Shown here one piece after another: positions 17,395 to 26,057 of a stretch of 64,000 bases of DNA. Numbering within the stretch: the stretch's first letter is position 1; each line of letters starts with the position of its first letter. The stretch is from Syntrophobacter fumaroxidans MPOB (GTDB taxonomy: Bacteria; Desulfobacterota; Syntrophobacteria; Syntrophobacterales; Syntrophobacteraceae). The stretch is taken from contig NC_008554.1 of assembly GCF_000014965.1 (NCBI RefSeq), forward strand, positions 1,414,001-1,478,000, given 5' to 3'. The position numbers and the translations under genes were made by a program. Below the pieces are notes generated by a model. That model saw only the letters and a list, made by a program, of their open reading frames with translations. It ran no database searches and was not told the DNA's origin.

Positions 17395-18009
17395 ATGGTA
17401 CAGACAAATGACGAAGACATCAGCATTGCGGTCAAGGCTTTCAACATCGGGAACAAAGTCAGGGAGCTCCGGCAGAAGAATCATCTGACACTTCAGGACC
17501 TGGCCGTCAAGACGGGCCTCTCCAAACCGTTCCTCTCACAAATCGAAAACAATAAGGTCGTCCCTCCGGTGGCGACGCTGTTCAGGCTTGCCCGGGCTTT
17601 GAAGGTGGCCCTGGGGCATTTTTTCCAGGAAAGCGTTGAAGACGACAGGATCGCCATCACCAGGAAGAAGGAGCGCGTGCGCCTGGACAGGAGACCTCAC
17701 CAGGAGAAGGGGCTGGTTCATTATATTTATACCGCTCTGGAGACCAAGAAATCGAACAAGAGCATGGAACCGTTTCTCGTGGAATTTCCGACCCAGGAGA
17801 AGGAGGAGATGGTCTTCCTGAGCCACGAGGGAGAGGAGTTCCTGTATGTGATGGAAGGACAGGTCGAGTTCAGGACTCTCGACCGGGTGGAAACCTTAGA
17901 CCCCGGCGACAGCATCTATATCGAATCCGAGCTCAGCCACAGTTTCAGGCGTGTTGGCAATGAAACGGCCCGGGCACTCGCCGTGGTGTGCAAACGGCAC
18001 GCGTACTGA
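17395..18009 (+). CDS. XRE-family regulator with cupin domain
   Basis: A 204-residue regulator. Residues 20-75 are a Cro/C1-type helix-turn-helix (VRELRQKNHLTLQDLAVKTG, then SKPFLSQIENNKVVPP). Residues ~115-200 are a small beta-barrel cupin (HEGEEFLYVMEGQVEFRTLD, DPGDSIYIESELSHSFRRVG). This HTH-cupin architecture (PuuR/YdcN-like) usually senses a small metabolite. The cupin metal residues are partly present (H and E in the first motif, H in the second). The regulon is unknown. Confidence 0.85.
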   Translation: MVQTNDEDISIAVKAFNIGNKVRELRQKNHLTLQDLAVKTGLSKPFLSQIENNKVVPPVATLFRLARALKVALGHFFQESVEDDRIAITRKKERVRLDRRPHQEKGLVHYIYTALETKKSNKSMEPFLVEFPTQEKEEMVFLSHEGEEFLYVMEGQVEFRTLDRVETLDPGDSIYIESELSHSFRRVGNETARALAVVCKRHAY

Positions 18010-18290
18010 CATCCCCGGGATTTTCGGGCGTTCGCGCCATCCTCCGACTTTGGGCGTTTTGATTCATCCCTGGAAACCGTTGCGGATTTGCCGCAACATG
18101 CCGATGCGCAAGACGGCGGCCGGGAGATTCTGCCGGGGACGGCATTGCGTTGTTCCGATATTCTCCCGGAAGAAGCGATCGGCGTTCCGTCTTGCCGTTC
18201 TATTGGCATCGCGGTCGGGGACGTGCCCCGGGGTGGGTGCAGGGGTGCACAAGTCGATATGGCGGGCGGTGTCCGGGACATGGGTGAGAG

Positions 18291-18998
18291 ATGTTCGACT
18301 GGCAGGAATCCTTGATCTGTTTAGGCAAGCTCGTGCTTGCCGCCCTTCTGGGGGGAGCCGTCGGTTTCGAACGCGAATCCCATGGGCAGTCCGCCGGGCT
18401 GCGAACCAACCTGCTGGTTGCCATGGGTTCGTGCCTCATGATGATGCTCTCCTTACACATGGAAGAGCTTTTCATCGATCTCGACATCAATTCGGTCGTG
18501 CGTGTCGATCCGGGCAGGATCGCCTCTTACGCCATCGCGGGCATGGGCTTCCTGGGTGCCGGAGCCATCATCAAGGGCAAAGGCACGGTGAGGGGTCTCA
18601 CAACGGCCGCGGGCTTGTGGCTCAATACGGGAATCGGCCTGGCCGTCGGCGCGGGGTACCTGCTTCCCGCAATTTACACGACGCTCATCAGCCTGCTCAT
18701 CCTCTATAATCTTCGCTTCCTGAAAATCGTCTTCGCCCACGACGAGTTCACCGTGCTTACCCTGACCTGTTTCAGCTCGGAACAGCCCCTCAAGAAGATA
18801 CGCCGTATCATCGCCGAGTTTCCCGAGTTCAATTTGATCTTCATCAATTACAGGCACCACATCGCCTCGCAGACGGTCACCTATCGCCTGCGTTTGAGCA
18901 GCAAGGGAAATGCTCGCTTCGGAATGATCGTGGGAAAACTGCAACGAGAAGTGCCCGGCCTGAGGGAAATAGCGTGGGAAGAAAGCGATGTGCCTTGA
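18291..18998 (+). CDS. MgtC/SapB-family inner-membrane protein
   Basis: A 235-residue membrane protein. The N-terminal 130 residues hold the MgtC core with about four helices and family motifs (LLGGAVGFERESHGQSAGLR, GMGFLGAGAIIKGKGTVRGL, TTAAGLWLNTGIGLAVGAG). The C-terminal ~95 residues form a soluble ACT-like domain. Family members affect Mg2+ limitation survival, ATP synthase activity or membrane potential; they are not proven transporters. The ATG at 18291 lies 9 bases after GGGTGAGAG. A GC-rich hairpin directly follows the stop. Confidence 0.85.
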   Translation: MFDWQESLICLGKLVLAALLGGAVGFERESHGQSAGLRTNLLVAMGSCLMMMLSLHMEELFIDLDINSVVRVDPGRIASYAIAGMGFLGAGAIIKGKGTVRGLTTAAGLWLNTGIGLAVGAGYLLPAIYTTLISLLILYNLRFLKIVFAHDEFTVLTLTCFSSEQPLKKIRRIIAEFPEFNLIFINYRHHIASQTVTYRLRLSSKGNARFGMIVGKLQREVPGLREIAWEESDVP

Positions 18999-19034
18999 GG
19001 GGTGCCGGAAAGTTTATCACCGGCACGGCACCCC
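18999..19034 (+). terminator. Hairpin after the mgtC-like gene
   Basis: GGGGTGCCG (18999-19007) pairs with CGGCACCCC (19026-19034), immediately after the TGA. There is no T-run, so it may be a weak or Rho-assisted terminator, shared with the convergent lipoprotein gene. Confidence 0.4.
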
Positions 19035-19123
19035 GGCTTGCGCCACCCGAGCGGCACCGATCTCCCGCCGCCGCGCTCGAGACAGGGCGGGACTACGGTC
19101 CCGGGGGGCATGGACCGGCCGCC

Positions 19124-19648
19124 TTATTCGTCTCCCATCAGGACGCGGGTTGAAACCTTGTTCGTTGTGAACACCTCACCATCCTGCACGTATTCAAAAT
19201 ATCCCACCAGTTTGTTGGTTCCCGGCTGCAGGTCCTTTGGGTAAATCCTGACGTACAACTCACCCGGCACGTTGGTTCGGATGTTCTCGGGCCCGACGCA
19301 AAGCTCGGGCGAAGACTGTTCGGCCGCTTCATTCTGCCACTGGGACCCGGGGGATCCTATCGGCTGATTGCTGCTTACCGGAGCCGCGTGATAGTAGAGT
19401 GCCGGCGATACGCCGGACATGGTTTCCGCAACCCAGCGGAAGCAGGCTTTTTTGAACTGGGGAGTGAATTCGGCGTCAAACGACACCCGCACATCGTAAG
19501 GAAGACCTTCTCTCACCACATCGGGCATCTGCATGCGGGTCAATCTCACGTCTCCCGTCGTCATGTACTTGCGCAACGTCATGTACTGACAGGAAGACAC
19601 AAGCACGACAGCCGCAACGCACAAAACAACCGTCCTGGCCAATTTCAT
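19124..19648 (-). CDS. Hypothetical lipoprotein
   Basis: Not assigned to a family. From ATG 19648 the protein has 174 residues with a clear lipoprotein signal peptide (MKLARTVVLCVAAVVLVSSC, lipobox VSSC). The mature part looks beta-rich (RVSFDAEFTPQFKKACFRWV; VGYFEYVQDGEVFTTNKVS), like an immunoglobulin-type periplasmic domain. AGAGGGGGCTTTC precedes the start. It is convergent with the mgtC-like gene and otherwise isolated. Confidence 0.7.
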   Translation of the reverse strand: MKLARTVVLCVAAVVLVSSCQYMTLRKYMTTGDVRLTRMQMPDVVREGLPYDVRVSFDAEFTPQFKKACFRWVAETMSGVSPALYYHAAPVSSNQPIGSPGSQWQNEAAEQSSPELCVGPENIRTNVPGELYVRIYPKDLQPGTNKLVGYFEYVQDGEVFTTNKVSTRVLMGDE

Positions 19649-20564
19649 GAAAGCCCCCTCTCCCTCTCCCTCGCCAGTGCCAAGAGACCTCCCCCGAAAC
19701 CGTGCAGCCGTGTGACGCACGGGAAAGCGACCTCATCGCTTCATGCCCGGAAAAGCCTGAGAGCCGCACCCGATCCTCAACCAGGACACCGGCCCGTATC
19801 CACCGGATCGCTCCCCGGGCAGAACGCCTGCGATAATGTTTCGATACTATTCCTCGATGCGGAAAATCTCAAGCGATCTTTGCTCGCAACGCACACCAGG
19901 GGGCTGGTGGCGCCGGACGAGTCCCGGTCGGGTGCATTCCCCCTTTTTTCGGTGGAAACCGTCGCGGGAGGAGAATGGGTTGAAGTCCACGGTCAAACAT
20001 GGCAAAAGGATTGGGACGCGGGTCAACCCCGCACGAGAAGGGCAATGAGCCCCCCTGTTCGTTGGCACCTGCTCTAACCGCACGGGGATATTCGCCCCGT
20101 TTTTTGTGACGGGAATCCACATCGACGGCTGCCGGTTTTCTTCCACTTCCGGCCGATTGTCGTCGATCGGCCCCTCGATCGGGGTTCCGGGCTCGGCAGA
20201 TAATATCAGAAGCCGCGCGGCACCTTTGCGGGAAGCGGAAGGAGCGAATACGGGCGGATGTTTCACGTCCTCTCGTGTTGACACCAATGCGCTCTGCCGA
20301 CAACGACGCGCGCAGCGATCCCTCGCCATTCCCACAAGCTTCCGGCGGAATTGCAGGGGGCGACGAACCGGCCGGGGGCTTCATGTTGTGAAAATGCGCC
20401 GCCCGTGATGGCATGCCTCTTGCTCGAAGATCTTCCGCGGCGAAGGAAACATGCCCGGAATCACGTCGCGATGATCCGTCGGGAACATTCGACTCGGAAG
20501 TCGGCTTGTGTTTGGGTCGAATCCCGTCAAGGAACAAGAGGGAATCCGAATGAGGAGAGAGACG
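19649..20564. other. Long intergenic region, nothing recognised
   Basis: About 915 bases with no frame I can support on either strand; the long frame antisense here is a compositional shadow. A long leader for the antiporter gene is possible, but I see no known riboswitch pattern. Confidence 0.35.
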
Positions 20565-22022
20565 ATGCATCGTGGAGAACGGCTGACGTTCATTTTCTCG
20601 CTGATATCCTTGTCGCTCTGTCTGGCAGGAACCGCGTCGCCGGCGCTGGCATCGGGGCCGGGTGGCGGCGACGGAGGCGGCCTGGGCGAGCGACTCCCCA
20701 TCTACAGCGGGCTGCCCTTTGTGGGAATGCTCCTGTCCATTGCATTGATGCCCCTTTTCATGCCGAGGTTCTGGCACCACCATTTCGGGAAGGTCGCCGT
20801 TTTCTGGTCGCTGTTGACCGCCATCCCCATGGTGGCGGCGTACGGCGGGACGGCGGGATTTGAGTTTTACCACGTGATGATCGCCGACTACGTGCCGTTC
20901 ATGATCCTTCTCTGGGCGCTCTTTACGGTCTCGGGAGGCATCCTCCTGCGGGGAACGCTTAGGGGAACCCCGGCGGTGAACAGCTTCATGCTCCTCATCG
21001 GCACCGTGCTCGCCTCGTGGATGGGCACCACCGGGGCGGCGATGCTGATGATCCGGCCATTTCTGCGGGCCAACAACTACCGCAGGAACCGTAGTTTCAT
21101 GGTGGTCTTTTTCATTTTCCTGGTGGCCAATATCGGCGGCTGCCTGACCCCACTGGGAGACCCGCCCTTGTTCCTGGGATTCCTCCACGGGGTCCCCTTC
21201 ACCTGGACCTTCAACCTCCTCCCGGAAATGCTGGTGGTGGTTGCGATCGTTCTGGGCATGTATTTTCTCCTGGACTTCTACATGTACAAGAAAGAGGGCG
21301 TGACCCCGCCGGTCGAAGAAGACGCCAAGGAGCCTCTGCGCCTGGACGGATCACTCAATTTCCTGTTTCTGGCCGGCATTGTCGGGGCGGTTCTCATGAG
21401 TGGGCTGGCCGACTGGGGTTCGGTCGATATTTTCGGCGCTCATTGTACCGTCGCGGACATGGTTCGTGACGGGATCCTGGTCCTCATGGGAATTCTGTCG
21501 CTCCTGACAACGGCAACGAATGTCAGGGAAGACAACGACTTCACCTGGGCTCCCATCCTGGAGGTCGGATACCTGTTCGCGGGTATTTTCATCAGCATGG
21601 TGCCGTGCCTCCTTGTTCTCAAGGCCGGGTCGAAGGGCGCGGCGGATTTTGTCATCGAGGCCGTCAGGGAGCCGGCCCACTTTTTCTGGGCCTCCGGAAT
21701 CCTCTCGAGCTTCCTGGACAATGCTCCCACCTATCTGACCTTCTTCAGCACCGCGCTGGGCAGATTCTACCCGGGAATGCCGGAGTCAGTGGCGGTGCCT
21801 CGGTTTATCGCCGAGAACGCGATCTACCTCAAGGCCATCTCGTGCGGAGCGGTTTTCATGGGAGCCAACACCTACATCGGCAATGCGCCCAACTTCATGG
21901 TAAGATCCATTGCCGAGGAAGCGGGGACCCCCATGCCGAGCTTCTTCGGGTACATGTTCAAGTATTCTATTCCCGTTTTGTGCACGACTTTCGTTTTGGT
22001 CACCCTTATCTTCTTCCAATAA
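20565..22022 (+). CDS. NhaD-like sodium:proton antiporter (ion transporter superfamily)
   Basis: A 485-residue polytopic membrane protein. It starts with a cleavable signal peptide (LTFIFSLISLSLCLAGTASPALASG), followed by about 12 hydrophobic helices. Segments such as LASWMGTTGAAMLMIRPFL, LVANIGGCLTPLGDPPLFLG and SSFLDNAPTYLTFF match the NhaD/UIT3 sodium-antiporter branch of the ion transporter superfamily. The start at 20565 follows GAGGAGAG at correct spacing. The next gene (universal stress protein) begins 14 bases after the stop, with its ribosome-binding site directly behind the stop, so the two are co-transcribed. Confidence 0.8.
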   Translation: MHRGERLTFIFSLISLSLCLAGTASPALASGPGGGDGGGLGERLPIYSGLPFVGMLLSIALMPLFMPRFWHHHFGKVAVFWSLLTAIPMVAAYGGTAGFEFYHVMIADYVPFMILLWALFTVSGGILLRGTLRGTPAVNSFMLLIGTVLASWMGTTGAAMLMIRPFLRANNYRRNRSFMVVFFIFLVANIGGCLTPLGDPPLFLGFLHGVPFTWTFNLLPEMLVVVAIVLGMYFLLDFYMYKKEGVTPPVEEDAKEPLRLDGSLNFLFLAGIVGAVLMSGLADWGSVDIFGAHCTVADMVRDGILVLMGILSLLTTATNVREDNDFTWAPILEVGYLFAGIFISMVPCLLVLKAGSKGAADFVIEAVREPAHFFWASGILSSFLDNAPTYLTFFSTALGRFYPGMPESVAVPRFIAENAIYLKAISCGAVFMGANTYIGNAPNFMVRSIAEEAGTPMPSFFGYMFKYSIPVLCTTFVLVTLIFFQ

Positions 22023-22035
22023 GGAGGGAATTTCC

Positions 22036-22926
22036 GTGAACATAAGGAAGCTTTTGTTTGCCACGAAATTCGACGAGATGAACCTCGAGGCGCTCAAATC
22101 CCTCCTGGATCTCAAGTTGGCCGGGTTGGAGGAGATCCTTCTGACACATATTATTCCGCGCGATGAGGTGGCTTTTGTGGCGTATGGAGGCTACCTGAAA
22201 GACGAGGCAGAGCGCTTGCGCGTGGAAGCCGGGATTCGCTTCGAAGACTGGCGGGATGACCTCGCCAGGGCGGGAGTGAAAGTAAAGGTCGTCATCGAGG
22301 TGGGAGATCCCGTGCCGCAAATCATGAAGCTTGCGGAAGCGGAGCGGGTGGACCTCATCGCGTGCGGCGGCACCCGGCGGACGGGTATCGAAAGGATCTT
22401 CGCGGGTTCCCACACGCTTGAATTGATGAGGAGGACCAGGAAGATACCCATCTTCGTCACCAAACACATGGTGATCTGCGACACGGAGGGTGAATGCATC
22501 AAACGTCTCAATGAGCATCCCTTTCAGCGGCCGCTGTTTGCCGCCGACTGGTCCCTGCCTTCGGAACATGCCCTGCAGTTCATCATCGCTTTCAAGCATG
22601 CCGTCAGGAAGGTGGACCTGGTCCATGTCGAGGAGGTGAAGATATCCAAGGATCAGGGGGCATCGGAATGGCAACGGATCGAAGCCGAAAGCAGGAACCG
22701 CCTCGACCGCTTGTGCGAAATCCTGAGGCAGGCGGGGATCGAAAGCGAGCCGCATCTTGCCGCCGGGGACAAAGTCTCGGAAATTCTACGGCTGAGCGAC
22801 GAGCTCAACTCCACCATGACCATTCTCGGCACCACCGCGAAAGACCGGATCCAAGCCTTTTTTCAGGGCAGCCTGTCCCAGGAGGTGGCCCAGGCGTCGG
22901 AACTTCCGACCCTGCTGATCCCGTAG
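22036..22926 (+). CDS. Tandem universal stress protein
   Basis: The GTG start at 22036 follows AAGGAGGG by seven bases. The 296-residue protein holds two UspA-type domains. Domain 1 (1-145) has IRKLLFATKFDEMN, VVIEVGDPVPQIMKLAEAE and the nucleotide-loop-like CGGTRRTGIERIFAGSHT. Domain 2 (160-296) has RPLFAADWSLPSEHALQF, AAGDKVSEILRLSDE and LGTTAKDRIQAFFQGSLSQE. Coupled to the antiporter gene, it may modulate ion transport, as Usp proteins fused or adjacent to transporters do; that link is inference. Confidence 0.85.
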   Translation: MNIRKLLFATKFDEMNLEALKSLLDLKLAGLEEILLTHIIPRDEVAFVAYGGYLKDEAERLRVEAGIRFEDWRDDLARAGVKVKVVIEVGDPVPQIMKLAEAERVDLIACGGTRRTGIERIFAGSHTLELMRRTRKIPIFVTKHMVICDTEGECIKRLNEHPFQRPLFAADWSLPSEHALQFIIAFKHAVRKVDLVHVEEVKISKDQGASEWQRIEAESRNRLDRLCEILRQAGIESEPHLAAGDKVSEILRLSDELNSTMTILGTTAKDRIQAFFQGSLSQEVAQASELPTLLIP

Positions 22927-22934
22927 CGTGGATT

Positions 22935-22961
22935 GCAGGCGTCGTTCTCCACGCCTGCTTT
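22935..22961 (+). terminator. Terminator-like hairpin after the usp gene
   Basis: GCAGGCGT pairs with ACGCCTGC around an 8-base loop, followed by TTT. It begins 9 bases after the TAG. The T-run is short. Confidence 0.5.
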
Positions 22962-23091
22962 GCCACAGAGGCGGAGAAGGCGCGGAGCCCGACCCCGCGG
23001 GCCTCTCTCCTCTCGTCCGCCGCGAATCGGAGAATCGTCGCGGGTTCCCGGCAACCGCATCCGGGGGCCAATATTTCCGGACGACCTCCCG

Positions 23092-23538
23092 TCACATCGG
23101 ACCTGCATAATCATAACACTTGAAAAGGCTTACCAGATAATCCTGCTCGGTGGTATAGAACCCGCAGCAAAAAACCATGTCCTCCACGCGCTCCAGGTAG
23201 ACGGTCTTGCGGAGTTCCTCCCTGGAAGAGGGTCTATGCCATAGGTAGTCGACAAAACCATAACCTTTGCTCTTCGCGATATCGAGGATCCTTCGAATGA
23301 AAGGTTTTTCATTGGAATCCTCAAGCTTGATGCAATCGCGGCCCGTCAGCTCGGTAGCGAAAGGGTGGGCCAAAACCGTTCCCGTCAGGTCCAATGCATA
23401 GGAGTAGTAACCATTCCGGACGAATTGGCCGTTCCTGTCGGCAATCTCAGCCAGAGCCGCGCCCCTGCCCGCATCTTCGCAGAACGCGACGGCTTTCCTC
23501 ACCAGGTCTCTTGCCTCCGCACGCTCACGAGTGTTCAT
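23092..23538 (-). CDS. Single-cache-domain protein
   Basis: From ATG 23538 (preceded by GAAAGGAGAGCGG on the minus strand) the protein has 148 residues. It resembles a stand-alone Cache_2-type ligand-binding domain: an N-terminal helix (RDLVRKAVAFCEDAGRG), YYSYALDLTGTVLAHPF, FIRRILDIAKSKGYGFVDYL and a closing EDMVFCCGFYTTEQDYLV. There is no signal peptide or membrane helix, so it would be cytoplasmic, unlike most cache sensors. It lies downstream of a PAS/sigma-54 activator on the same strand, which may regulate it. Confidence 0.65.
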   Translation of the reverse strand: MNTRERAEARDLVRKAVAFCEDAGRGAALAEIADRNGQFVRNGYYSYALDLTGTVLAHPFATELTGRDCIKLEDSNEKPFIRRILDIAKSKGYGFVDYLWHRPSSREELRKTVYLERVEDMVFCCGFYTTEQDYLVSLFKCYDYAGPM

Positions 23539-23796
23539 TTCCGCTCTCCTTTGCTTGTTGGTCTGCAAATCCGCGCGGCACCCAACAACCGATCAAGGCG
23601 CTGAAAGGTCCCGTTGGTTCCATGGAGAGCACAAGATGTGCCGCAGTCATAACTATCTTTAATTAAACGATAAATCTCGCAATAAGGGATGTGGCTGAGG
23701 TCTGATTGAGAAGAGGTATGGGGCGGCACGGCCCCAACCGGATAGGATTTCTAAAGCAACTATTGGAAATAGCTATCGATACATCAACTGAGGCGT

Positions 23797-25224
23797 TTAC
23801 TCCCCACGACCGGGAGAAAGCAACCCATAGGTTTTCATTTTGGTATACAAGGTCTTGCGGTCGATTTTCAATGCAGCCGCAGTTCGAATCCGGTTCCACC
23901 GATGACGAACAAGATTTTTTTCGATGACGCTTTTTTCGAAGCGCGAGACTTCATCGTGCAGGGAAACCTCCGCTTCTTCCATCTGCCCGGAGATCTCCGC
24001 CGCCCTTTCATGCTCCATGGAGCCCAGCAGGCCCAGCCGTTTCGTCGCCAGATAACGCTGCAGAATGTTCTGCAGCTCGCGAATGTTGCCGGGGTAATCA
24101 TATTTATAAAGAGCCTCCAGGACTTTACCCGGAAGAACGGGAGGATTCTCGGCCCCCGTGAAATGGCGCAGAAAATGATCGATCAGGAGCGGAATGTCTT
24201 CGCGACGTTGCCGGAGGGGTGGCAGATCGATGGGAACGATGTCGATCCGAAAAAAGAAATCCTCGCGCATTCTCCCATCCCTCACCATATCCTTCAGATT
24301 GCGGTTGGTGGCCGATATCAGCCGAAAATCGGATTCCGCCGGCCTGCTCTCACCGAGGGGAAAGTAGTGGCCGCCCTCGAGGGCCCGCAGCAGTTTCACC
24401 TGCATATCGAGGCTCAGTTCCCCCACTTCGTCAAGAAACAACGTCCCTCCGTCGGCTCGTTCCAGAAACCCCCTTGTGTCTGAAACAGCCCCCGTATAGG
24501 CGCCTTTCCTGTGGCCGAAGAACTCGCTTTCAAGCAGGTGCAGGGGAATGGCGCCGCAATTTACCGGAACAAAGCGGCGGCTCCTGCGGCGGCTGAGATC
24601 GTGGATGGCGTTCGCGACCAGTTCCTTTCCCGTTCCCGATTCGCCGTGGATCATGACGGCGACTTCGGTGCCGGCTGCCTGCAGTATGCCTTCGAAGACT
24701 TCCTGCATGGCCGCGCTCTTGCCGACGATCTTCCCCAACCGGTATCGGTCTTTGAACATGTTGCGCAGGCGGAGGTTTTCCCTGCTGAGGTGTTCGGTCC
24801 GCTCCTGAATCTCCTTCTTCCGGAGCGTCGCTTCCGTAACGTCCTCGATGAAGCCGTCGAGGTGAGTGATGGCGCCGCTGCCGTCACGAATGGCACGGAT
24901 GCTCAGCGAACAGGTGATGACGGTCCCCTCTTTACGGAGGAATTCCGCCTCGAACCTCGCCATCCCGGTCTTGTTCTCGATGGCCGACAGAATCTTCCCT
25001 CTCTGCTCCGAGCGCCTGTAGAACTGGGAATCAATGCTCTGTATCGATTCTATGAGATCCTCGGGCGATGCATAACCGAAGATTTTGGCGAAAGCCGGGT
25101 TGACCGCGAGGAATCGACCGTCCAGGCTCGACTGAAAAATCCCCATGGTCGAGTTTTCGAAGATGCTCTGGAATTTGTCGGCCCGCTCACGAATCGTCTT
25201 GTCCGTTTCGCCCGCGTTTCCCAT
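23797..25224 (-). CDS. PAS-containing sigma-54-dependent transcriptional activator
   Basis: A 475-residue NtrC-type activator. A PAS domain occupies residues 10-135 (FQSIFENSTMGIFQSSLDGR, VTEATLRKKEIQERTEHLSR). The AAA+ domain spans ~160-390: Walker A GESGTGKELVA, the sigma-54 contact loop written GAYTGA instead of GAFTGA, Walker B GGTLFLDEVGEL and the arginine finger segment REDFFFRID. The C-terminal Fis-type HTH is IRTAAALKIDRKTLYTKMKT. The start at 25224 follows GGAGGG. A repeat element lies just upstream. The ligand sensed by the PAS domain is unknown. Confidence 0.9.
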   Translation of the reverse strand: MGNAGETDKTIRERADKFQSIFENSTMGIFQSSLDGRFLAVNPAFAKIFGYASPEDLIESIQSIDSQFYRRSEQRGKILSAIENKTGMARFEAEFLRKEGTVITCSLSIRAIRDGSGAITHLDGFIEDVTEATLRKKEIQERTEHLSRENLRLRNMFKDRYRLGKIVGKSAAMQEVFEGILQAAGTEVAVMIHGESGTGKELVANAIHDLSRRRSRRFVPVNCGAIPLHLLESEFFGHRKGAYTGAVSDTRGFLERADGGTLFLDEVGELSLDMQVKLLRALEGGHYFPLGESRPAESDFRLISATNRNLKDMVRDGRMREDFFFRIDIVPIDLPPLRQRREDIPLLIDHFLRHFTGAENPPVLPGKVLEALYKYDYPGNIRELQNILQRYLATKRLGLLGSMEHERAAEISGQMEEAEVSLHDEVSRFEKSVIEKNLVRHRWNRIRTAAALKIDRKTLYTKMKTYGLLSPGRGE

Positions 25225-25652
25225 CGATCCCTCCGGAATCGGTTCATTGGAAATCGGAAGTGGATGGCGATACCGAGGTGCGTTCAAGATTACACAACAC
25301 CTTCCCGGCGGGAGGTGGCGCGGGCGGGCATAATGCCCGCCCGATGCACTGAACGCAACCTGGTATGAAGAGTCGTCCGCGCCTGATTTATATATACTGA
25401 TTTCAAAACATGAGGAATGACAATTCAGCCGGGTGGAGGCGGAAGCGAGGCCGAAGCCGGATCGCCCGAGCCCCCGCGGGGCTTCGCCGGATGAGTGGAA
25501 TCCGCGCAACCGATACGTTCCATCGATGCCTCACGGAACACGGTAATCACACGGGGCCAAGGATACGGCATTGTCTCGATCACCGAACCCTGAACCTTGC
25601 TCCGCACGGTGAGGCCGCTTCCCACGGCGTGTTCGGATCCCAATCCCGGCAA
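25225..25652. other. Intergenic region with a dispersed element
   Basis: It holds the repeat at 25268-25370. The rest shows no supported gene. Confidence 0.45.
25268..25370. repeat. Short dispersed element with hairpin core
   Basis: CCGAGGTGCGTTCAAGATTA at the left, a palindromic core GGCGGGCATAATGCCCGCC, and CTGAACGCAACCTGG at the right form an inverted-repeat unit. It is related to elements at 13374, 17010 and 59580 but lacks the A-type ends. Confidence 0.6.
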
Positions 25653-25907
25653 TCATTTTGAGGGCGCCTTCTTGAAGCCGTCGGCAACCCTTTGGACCCG
25701 CCTTCGAAACAGGGTCTGGTAGACGACCCAGAACAAGGCGAACCACATCAGGAGCGCGGTGCCCAGGTATTCACTGTCGCCCAGGTAACGCCTCAGAAGG
25801 TAGAAGCCCAAAAACACGATCGCCATACCAACCAGGGTATAGGGCAGACCGGCCTTGCCAAAGATGATCCAGTTCCTTTTCGCCTGCTCTTTCCAGTTTT
25901 GCGCCAT
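25653..25907 (-). CDS. Small membrane protein downstream of the permease
   Basis: An 84-residue protein with two hydrophobic helices (residues ~22-38 and ~46-64), Lys/Arg-rich ends and no cysteine. GAAGGAGATCGAC precedes the ATG. I do not recognise the family. It follows the permease gene on the same strand by about 150 bases, but a strong hairpin lies between, so it may be expressed separately or by read-through. Small double-helix proteins beside transporters are often subunits; that is inference. Confidence 0.6.
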   Translation of the reverse strand: MAQNWKEQAKRNWIIFGKAGLPYTLVGMAIVFLGFYLLRRYLGDSEYLGTALLMWFALFWVVYQTLFRRRVQRVADGFKKAPSK

Positions 25908-25977
25908 GTCGATCTCCTTCCGCCCGCAGTCGCAGGGAACGCGGATTGGCTGCCGGCAGCTTTCTTGCGGTTCTCGA

Positions 25978-26025
25978 GAAAATCGCCCCCAGCACCCTTT
26001 TGGCAAAGGGACTGGGGCGATTTTC
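25978..26025 (-). terminator. Strong hairpin terminator between permease and small membrane protein
   Basis: GAAAATCGCCCC and GGGGCGATTTTC pair as the outer stem, with a second inner stem around CCCTTT/AAAGGG. The A and T tracts at both ends let it work in both directions. Confidence 0.75.
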
Positions 26026-26057
26026 ATCGGTCCGTTACGCCCCGCGACGGAACGCCC